The notes beneath the pieces are model-generated. The model did not search any database. It was not told where the DNA came from and was given only the letters and a program-made list of their open reading frames with translations. Source: Saposhnikovia divaricata (lineage: Eukaryota > Streptophyta > Magnoliopsida > Apiales > Apiaceae). Taken from it: a DNA stretch of 64,000 nt. This document shows positions 57,691-64,000 of the stretch, piece by piece. The stretch covers positions 8,174,001 to 8,238,000 of the forward strand of contig CM071595.1 in assembly GCA_036435485.1 (NCBI GenBank), read 5' to 3'. Position numbers and translations under genes: made by a program. Positions within the stretch are counted from its first letter, which is position 1. Every line of letters starts with the position of its first letter.

Positions 57691-58738
57691 ATGTGGCCGC
57701 TTTGAGGCCTGATGGAACCGGGGGGCAAGTCCTCCCGATTGAGGATATGGACGTCCATGAGGATGAAGAGCGGAGAGGAAAACCAGCAGAAGATTTGGTT
57801 CCCATACCCCTGGAGTTGGGAGATCCTGAGAAGATTACTTACATCGGGGCATCTCTGAAAGACTCCTTGAGAAGCAAGCTGATTGTCTTCCTACAAGACA
57901 ACAATGATGTGTTTGCATGGACATCAGCCGATATGCCAGGGATAGATCCCCAACTGATAACGCACAACTTGAATGTGGATCCGGAGCGAAAGATGGTGAA
58001 ACAAAAAAGAGAAATTTTGCACCTGAGAGGCAAGAAGCCATAAAACAGGAAGTGGACAAACTCCTAGAGGTAGGTTTCATTGAGAAAATCCAATTCCCAG
58101 AATGGTCCAATTCCGGTAATGGTCAAAAAGGCCAATGGAAAATGGAGGATGTGCATAGACTTTACTGATCTGAATGATGCATGCCCAAAGGACTATTTCC
58201 CCATGCCAAGGATCGATATGCTGATAGATGTCACGGCTGGGCACGAGATGCTGAGTTTCATGGATGGCTTTAGTGGCTACAATCAAATTAAGATGCATAA
58301 GGATGACATTCCTAAGGTGTCAAACATCATTGATTTTGGTGTGTATTGCTACCTGGTCATGGCCTTTGGATTGAAGAATGCAGGAGCAACCTATCAAAGA
58401 TTGGTAAACAAGATCTTTGCCCATCTCATTGGGAAAACTATGGAAGTCTATGTGGACGAATCATTGGTGAAAAACCTATAAAAAGGGAGATCACATTGAA
58501 CACCTACGTGAGGCATTTGAAGTGCTGAGGCACCATAAGATGATCGACCAAGCTTTCGGTGTTGGGTTAGGAAAGTTTTTGGGTCTCATGGTCTCGAAAC
58601 GGGTAATCGAGGCTAACCTCGACAAAATTAAGGCTATCCTAGACATGGAACCACCACGTTCCATAAGGGAAGTACAGAAGCTGATCGGGAGAATTACTGC
58701 ATTGGGAAGACTCATCTCCAAATCCGGGGGATAAGTGT
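57690..58738 (+). pseudogene. pol: Element D reverse transcriptase (catalytic motif altered)
   Basis: N-terminal part with FAWTSADMPGIDP (about 57912) and, after a frameshift near 58040-58080, VKKANGKWRMCIDFTDLNDACPKD, FMDGFSGYNQI and VMAFGLKNAGATYQRL. The catalytic box reads VYVDES (58445-58462) where active elements have YVDD, so the second aspartate is lost. Another frameshift follows near 58480, then the thumb region GFMVSKRGIE-like (LGLMVSKRVIEAN). Confidence 0.83.
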
Positions 58739-59210
58739 TTGCCGTTCTTTAAAACCCTAAAGAAGGTAAAAAACTTTGAGTGGACAGAGGAAAGCCAAAA
58801 GGCCTTTGAGCAGGTGAAGAAGTATATGGTTGAAGCCCCGTTTTTGTCCAAGCCAAGTATGGGAGAAATCCTTTATCTCTACTTGGCAATCTCGGATCAA
58901 GCTGTGAGCGCTGTGCTTGTAAAGGAGGAAGACAAGGTTCAGAAACCCGTATACTATGTGAGCAAGGTTTTACACGGAGCAGAGTTGAACTACTCCACCA
59001 TTCAGAAGTTTGCCTTAGCGTTGGTGACTGCCTCTAGGAAACTATGACCCTATTTTCAGGCACATAAGATTGAGGTCCTTATAGAACAACCATTAAGGAA
59101 TATTTTGCACAACCCTAAAGCCAGTGGTAGGCTTATCAAGTGGGCAATTGAGTTGGGAGAATTTGATGTTAAAAGCCAAGGACGGCCATTAAAGCCCAGG
59201 CATTAGCTGA
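58739..59210 (+). pseudogene. pol: Element D RNase H (gypsy type)
   Basis: PFFKTLKKVKNFEWTEESQ... then LYLAISDQAVSAVLVKEED and KPVYYVSKVLHGAELNYSTI, the standard RNase H tether and domain of plant gypsy elements. Stop TGA at 59045-59047, with the frame continuing LIKWAIELGEFDV to about 59168, followed by a small deletion or frameshift before the ALADFVVE-like joint. Confidence 0.78.
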
Positions 59211-60025
59211 CTTCGTGGTTGAATGTACCATCGACAACCAAGAAGTCGGGGGGCAAGAGATAGTACCTCAGGAAGACAATGAACCGCATAAGGAATATAA
59301 GGAACCCGTGCTCGTGGAGAAGGAATACTGGATGCTCTATTTTGATGGGGCATCAAAAACAAAAACAAGTGGTGCAGGTTTAGTCTTGCAGAGCCCCGAT
59401 AGGTTTACGGTAGAGTATGCTTTGAAGTTAGATTTCCCGAGGAGTCAAATCCTGATGGATCTAGAGAAAGATAGGGACATACGATGGCCGAAGCCACTGC
59501 TTGATAGCCGGTTTAGGCTTGGCTAGGATAATGAGAGTCAAGAACCTCAAAGTTTGTGGAGATTCAAGACTAATAGTCTCACAAGTGAATGATGAATTTG
59601 AAGCCAAGGATGAAACTATGGTAAAATACTTGAGAGTTGTGAAAGCTGTCATGACTCAGTTCGATGAGTGCTATGTGGAGCACATTCCGAGAGAGGAGAA
59701 CGTTAAGGTCGATGCCTTGTCAAAGTTTGCCTCTTCTGAGATAGAGAATTATGCAGGGAGTGTTTACTTCCAGGTTTTGAAAACCCCATCCATCAATTCA
59801 AAAGTGGTGGCACCAATTGACATACGGGGCTGCTGGATTGATCCCATCAAAGCTCATTTGGAAACTGGATGGCTCCCTGACAATGCCATTGAGGCACGGA
59901 AACAGTCAGTGAGAGCACTGAGATATGCCATGATTGAAGGCATTCTTTATAAGAGATCATTCGTCATTCCATACTTGAAGTGTTTGAGACCCCAAGAGGT
60001 AGAAGAAGCGTTGAAGGAAGTTCAT
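59211..60025 (+). pseudogene. pol: Element D archaeal-type second RNase H with a gag-derived patch, and integrase N-terminus
   Basis: WMLYFDGASKTKTSGAGLVL (about 59329) is the start of the archaeal-type RNase H typical of Tat elements, and LGLARIMRVKNLKVCGDSRLIVSQVN (about 59513) its second half. Between them, 59437-59500 carries a near copy of gag sequence 56825-56887 (SQILMD..K.RDIRW.KPL) instead of the expected NNEAEYEAL segment, and the frame is shifted after it. The later part (about 59700-60025) leads into integrase, ending PQEVEEALKEVH at the solo LTR insertion. Confidence 0.78.
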
Positions 60026-61260
60026 TGATAATGTGTATTTTATACACATTTTGTCCTTTATTCTCTTGCATTTTTGTTAGTTTCGAATGTTGTTTTATCA
60101 ATATTAATTATGTTTTTCATCTTTCAGGCCTCATGCTTAATTGTTGAAAAGATGGATTATTTTGGGCTTGAAAGCGAAGATTATTCAAGAGGGAAGTTAG
60201 AAGATGAAAGCTCGCAATGTTGGGAGGTGTTTAATGTATTATCTTGAAGATTTTATCTCGTACGGGCTGATGTACGGCCGTTCGACAGGCCGTTCAAAGG
60301 AGCAGATTTTCTGTACGGGCAGCTGTACGGCCGTTCAACAGGCCGTACAGAGCTGCTGTGTATTAAAAGAACATAACATCTCTCTTAACCTAATATCACT
60401 TCTAACATCTAACTTCTTTATCTTCTTCTTTGCCTCTTCAAGAACACAATTAGGGTTAGTAGGAATTAGAGAGGAGACATTAATTACTTGTAATCTAGCA
60501 TTGATTATGAGTAACTAACTCCATTTATTTGGCTCAAGGAGGATTTCTTGTACAAAACCCATTTCATTTAAGTAAGGTTTATTTTCACTCTATCTTGAAT
60601 GCTTGTGATGTATTGCTTATGATTTTGCTTGGAGATTGTAAGTTGATTCACCTTACTCTTCTCGTATCTTCAATTGCTAATTGATTGTTCTAATACGTAA
60701 TCGTTAGTTCATTCATTATAGTAGCACAAGATTTAGTGTACCTAAATCCACAACATTCAAGTGCAAATACCTTGGTTGAGCTTCTCATCCTTGGGTTTGT
60801 CCTAGCCTCTCTTTGTTTAATTCCTTGATTTGGTTATACTAGTAGTGCTTCATTATTGGTAGCTATTATCAAGAGAGCTAATTTATGTGCTTCACTAAAT
60901 TAGTGTTTTTAGAAGAGAAATAAGTGATTGTGTGCTTCACCAATTATCTTGGTTAGGTAGAGTTGGATATATCTTGCTTGTTAGGTTGAAGTGCTTGAAT
61001 ATCCATAATCCTTGGGTCAAATGCCTCTTATCTTGTTAATTTGCTCATTGTGTTGTTGTGTTGGCAAATTTGGATATTAGCCATTAACTTAGTTGTGTTT
61101 TTGTAGCAATTTATTTATCGTATGCAAGGTGTTTGATAAAACACCACAACCAATACAAAACCCCCCATTTTCCACACTACTAGATTGTAAGAGATAATCT
61201 ACTTGAAATCGATATTGATAGTCCTTCCCTGTGAACGAACTTCGAAAAACACTACCTTCA
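60026..61260 (+). mobile_element. Solo LTR, 1235 bp, inside element D integrase
   Basis: Begins TGATAATGTGTATTTTATAC and ends ACTACCTTCA, with a perfect 5-bp target duplication TTCAT (60021-60025, 61261-61265). Removing it and one TTCAT restores the integrase codons EVH-EGICGHH. Plus orientation is assumed from the TG..CA ends and the CTTCCCTGTGAACGAACTTCG tail, which recalls gypsy (Athila-like) LTRs. It contains the palindrome CTGTACGGCC-8-GGCCGTACAG (60323-60350). The family was not identified with certainty. Confidence 0.9.
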
Positions 61261-61265
61261 TTCAT

Positions 61266-62303
61266 GAAGGAATCTGTGGGCACCACTTGGGGGGCAGGGC
61301 CCTAGCTCACAAGATAGTTAGACTCGGGTTCTATTGGCTTGAGATGGTGGCCGATGCCAAGTATTATGTGAAAAAGTGTGATCGGTGCCAGAAACACGCA
61401 CCAGTGGTTAGGCAACCACCAGAGATGTTGACATCCATCAGCTCCCCCATTTTTTTTGCTATGTGGGGGATGGATATACTTGGGCCTTTTCCTATGGCCA
61501 CAGCTCAAAGAAAGTTTTTGATTATAGCCATTGACTACTTCACTAAGTGGATTGAAGCCAAACCTTTGGCTAAAATCACAACCAAACATGTTGCGCAGTT
61601 CCTGTGGGAGAATGTCATGTGTAGGTATGGAATTCCACAAATCCTTGTTACGGACAATGGACGTCAGTTTAATAATGTGGAATTCAAAAAGTATTGTGAT
61701 GAGAATGGAATTGAGCTTCAATTTACCTCAGTTGCCCACCTTCAAGCCAATGGGAAAGCTGAGGTTGCCCACCTTCGAATCATCCTTGATGGACTAAAGA
61801 AAAGGGTGGAACGCTCTAGAAACACTTGGGTGGATGAGTTACTACCCATACTCTGGGCATACCGCACCACTTGTAAAGTGACTACTGGGGCGACCCCATT
61901 CATGTTAGCTTACGGAGCCGAAGCTTTCATGGAAATCATGCATGCATCTCCATGAGTGGAAGCCTTCGAACCTGATACCAATGAAGAAGGAATGAAGCAG
62001 GCCTTCAACCTGATAGATGAGGTGAGGGATGAAGCTCATGCTAGGAATGTTGAACATCAGAAGAGAGCCTCCTTCTACTATAACCTAAGGGTGAAAGAAA
62101 GGTTCTTCCGACAGGGAGACCCAGTACTCACAAAAATTGAAGCATCCAGAGTTGGACAGAAGGGGAAGCTGGCCCCGAATTGGGAAGGCCCATATCGGGT
62201 CAAAGGAATATTGGGACGAGGATCGTACAAGTTAAAGACTTTGGAAGGGAACGAAGTGCCCCGTACTTGGCATGCATCAAACCTCAAGATTTATTATGTC
62301 TAA
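61266..62303 (+). pseudogene. pol: Element D integrase
   Basis: HHCC region (EGICGHHLGGRALAHK... KCDRCQKHAP), core with Asp in WGMDILGPFP, Asp in LVTDNGRQF and Glu in NGKAEVAHL, then RTTCKVTTGATPFMLAYGAEA. A TGA at 61953-61955 (expected Arg codon) interrupts, and the same frame continues VEAFEPDTNEEG to the end FRQGDPVLTKIEASRVGQKGKLAPNWEGPYRV...WHASNLKIYYV. No chromodomain, as expected for Tat. The first zinc-ligand His is encoded by the CAT just left of the solo LTR. Confidence 0.88.
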
Positions 62304-62659
62304 TTATCCTTAGTAGGATGTAGCTTATCTAATAGGAAAGTAGAAATAAGGTCGATGAAACAATTTCAGAGTTTGCAAAACTTCGAGTAGGAAGTAAAGT
62401 ATTATATAAGGTTTGAACCCATTTTAAGATTTATTTATGCAACTTAGTTTTCAGTATTTTCTTTGTTTATATCTGATATGTATCAATGTATAGCTAAAAT
62501 TTCAAGCTTAGAGAAAGCGAAATACAATTGATAATAATAATAAGGAAAAATAAAACCGAGAATGACATAAATAAAAGCCTGAAGGCTATAAGTTCAATAC
62601 AACCCAACCAAAAGTAAAAAATATAAAGAAAAGCCACGCAGGGCCTAAGATAGATTTAC
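62304..62659. other. Spacer between integrase and antisense gene of element D
   Basis: AT-rich, no gene seen. It carries the convergent 3' ends of the sense pol and the antisense ORF, so both polyadenylation regions are expected here. Candidate AATAAA-like signals occur on both strands. Confidence 0.5.
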
Positions 62660-64000
62660 TCAAGGAGCCTTAGTGGTAGCCTTGGCAGTAGTCTTAGCAG
62701 GAGACTCTCTGTCAGTACTGGTGGCCGTAGTCGATCCATCAGTAGCAGTGCTGGCAGATTTAGTATGGAGTGGGGAGTGCTCAGGATCCAAGATCCTATC
62801 AGTAGCAGCCTCCTCCTCCTCCTCATCCACCTCCATAGGAGTAATCCTCTGGGACTCCAATAGCTTTTCTAGCTCAGAGGGGGCCTCGGGACAAGGGATG
62901 TCCTTGATCTGGAAAAGCTCCGGGTGTCTCTCCAAGACAGCTTCTAAAGCCTCCTTCCAGCCATTAAAGTAGTTGGCTGGGTAGGTGAGATCATCATGTT
63001 TAACCATAAGGTCCTGGACGGCAACAGAGTCTATGTAATCATCAATGATATCCTCCTTGCTCTGTCGGAGCTCAGCTATGCTTTCGTAAGCCTTTTCCAG
63101 TTCTTCTTCCATCAACTTCAACTTCTCCTCCAATTCCTCTATAGTTGTCTTGGCCTTATCAAGGTCCTTCTTATGAGTCCCAGCCTGGGCCCTCCACGAT
63201 TTGGAATGATGCATGGTAGCTTGGAAGTATGTGTTGCTCTAAGAAGTAAACCAGTCAAGAATTAAAAGACAAGAAAGAAAAGTCTGAAAGAAAAGAAGAA
63301 AAAGTGCTTACAGTCGCAAGGGCCTGAGTGCCTAATAGCTTAACCGCCTCCAAGTCACAACTAACGACCACATCACGATAGTCAGCAGGGGTTATGGAAT
63401 GGTAAGACCAGTCCTTGGCGTACTTTGAACTCCCGATGACCGAGTCCAGCTTCCTAATGCCGCAAGCAGGCCCAAAAACCGAGGTCTTGGCAGAAGAGAT
63501 GGCCCCGCCTCCTTCCTCAACATCAACAACCTCATAAATACGAGGGGTTTCGCCAGCCAAATGTTCCTGAAGCTGGTTTAAGGCCTTAGCAACTGGAAAT
63601 CAATGGCAAAATCGATCAGTATAAGTATAACTAGCAAATAAATAAAAGATAACTGAGAGGAAGGTGAGGTCTACCCTTGTCCGAGACAGTAGAAAGGCCC
63701 ACGGACTTGAGGAAAAATTCCTCAAGAAGAGTGAAGAAATGAGTTTCCCCTTTGTCCGCAGTAAGGGCTTCAAATGCCGCCTTCTCCACACGATCAAGCT
63801 TAATATCATATGGACTCCCATCCAGAACCTTCCCGAAAGAGCTTCGAAAAAGGGTACCCCAATCACCCCCTTAATATCTTCAGGGATCGAGGAAGCATCG
63901 AAGATATGCGAGATGGTGGGGCGTTGGCTGATATAAATCCAACCAAGATAAAGGTTTGAACTATTCTTGAACTGAAAGATTTTTCTAAAGAGGGCTACCG
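62660..64000 (-). pseudogene. Antisense, spliced extra ORF of element D (Tat-lineage aORF, 5' part outside window)
   Basis: Three exons on the minus strand. Exon 64000-63675 (edge-truncated) reads ISQRPTISHIFDASSIPEDIKG at first and, after a frameshift near 63820-63850, VEKAAFEALTADKGETHFF...SVGLSTVSDK. Intron 63674-63593 (GT..AG, 82 bases). Exon 63592-63312 carries AKALNQLQEHLAGETPRIYE to LLGTQALAT. Intron 63311-63239 (GTAAGC..TTAG, 73 bases). Exon 63238-62660 carries SNTYFQATMHHSKS, a long Glu/Lys coiled coil (KTTIEELEEKLKLMEEELEK), YPANYFNGWKEALEAVLERHPEL, an acidic run and a Ser/Thr tail. Phases match at both junctions. It resembles the 'putative gypsy type transposon' proteins encoded antisense in Tat elements. 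Function unknown. Confidence 0.8.

Larger units (their letters stand above)
53309..64000 (+). mobile_element. Element D: Tat-lineage Ty3/gypsy element, degraded, 3' end outside window
   Basis: Plus-strand element: 5' LTR, PBS (54401-54420), gag, protease, RT, RNase H, archaeal-type second RNase H, integrase, then an antisense gene. The second RNase H and the antisense ORF between integrase and 3' LTR are hallmarks of the plant Tat/Ogre/Retand lineage. Multiple stops and frameshifts, plus a MITE, a solo LTR and an LTR-like insertion, show an old, inactive copy. Confidence 0.88.

Noticed and set aside
61203..61265. Integrase frame apparently starting at 61203
   Set aside because: The first 21 codons belong to the solo LTR tail and its target duplication; the integrase sequence resumes at 61266.

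Overview
The window is plant nuclear DNA made almost entirely of nested transposable elements. I found no convincing single-copy host gene. The evidence for a plant is chromodomain Ty3/gypsy elements of the Tekay/Del type, a Tat-lineage gypsy element with the extra archaeal-type RNase H, an L1-type LINE tail, a copia LTR and a hAT-type MITE. The AT-rich, GT-AG-intron-bearing sequence fits a eudicot. A closer placement (for example Apiaceae or another asterid) would be a guess.

Layout, left to right. (1) 1-14324, minus strand: element A, with giant LTRs of about 5.1 kb (the left one is cut by the window edge). The two LTRs are nearly identical, but the gag-pol between them is badly decayed. 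A sits inside another LTR of its own family (A2, 14325-17117), and A2 sits 4 bp inside the end of element B. (2) 17118-25617, minus strand: element B, a Tekay-like chromovirus with decayed gag-pol, an open leader frame and a truncated 5' LTR. (3) 25613-47134, plus strand: element C, a sister copy of B fused head-to-head to it through truncated LTRs sharing AATCG. C's gag is split by element E (29305-39035, minus strand), a very young non-coding element with 4.3 kb LTRs and a perfect ATGAG target duplication. (4) 47135-48108: 3' end of an L1 LINE into which C inserted, itself sitting in LTR A3 (48109-51657). (5) 51658-53308: copia 3' LTR and unclassified repeats. (6) 53309-64000, plus strand: Tat-lineage element D, carrying a hAT MITE just upstream of its TATA box, broken gag-pol, a solo LTR in its integrase, and a spliced antisense gene at its 3' end.

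The most unusual content is in the B/C family. Each LTR copy carries a 67-codon ORF that begins MARTRQTARKQ (MARPRQTARKQ in B), nearly the histone H3 N-terminal tail. Between PBS and gag lies a second open frame of 242-247 codons with an acidic/Pro-rich half and an Arg-rich half. Acceptor-like tracts lie just upstream of that leader frame, of gag and of the H3-like ORF, so splicing is a plausible way to express them. This has not been tested. A and E look like non-autonomous relatives mobilised by proteins of autonomous Tekay elements. They share PBS type, a hairpin next to the polypurine tract, an LTR-terminal hairpin and a non-coding internal module.

Relative ages judged by eye from LTR pairs: E is youngest (one clear base change plus a microsatellite length change), A is young (well under 1% divergence), and C is older (roughly 30 differences in 1.84 kb). 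D cannot be dated because its 3' LTR is outside the window.
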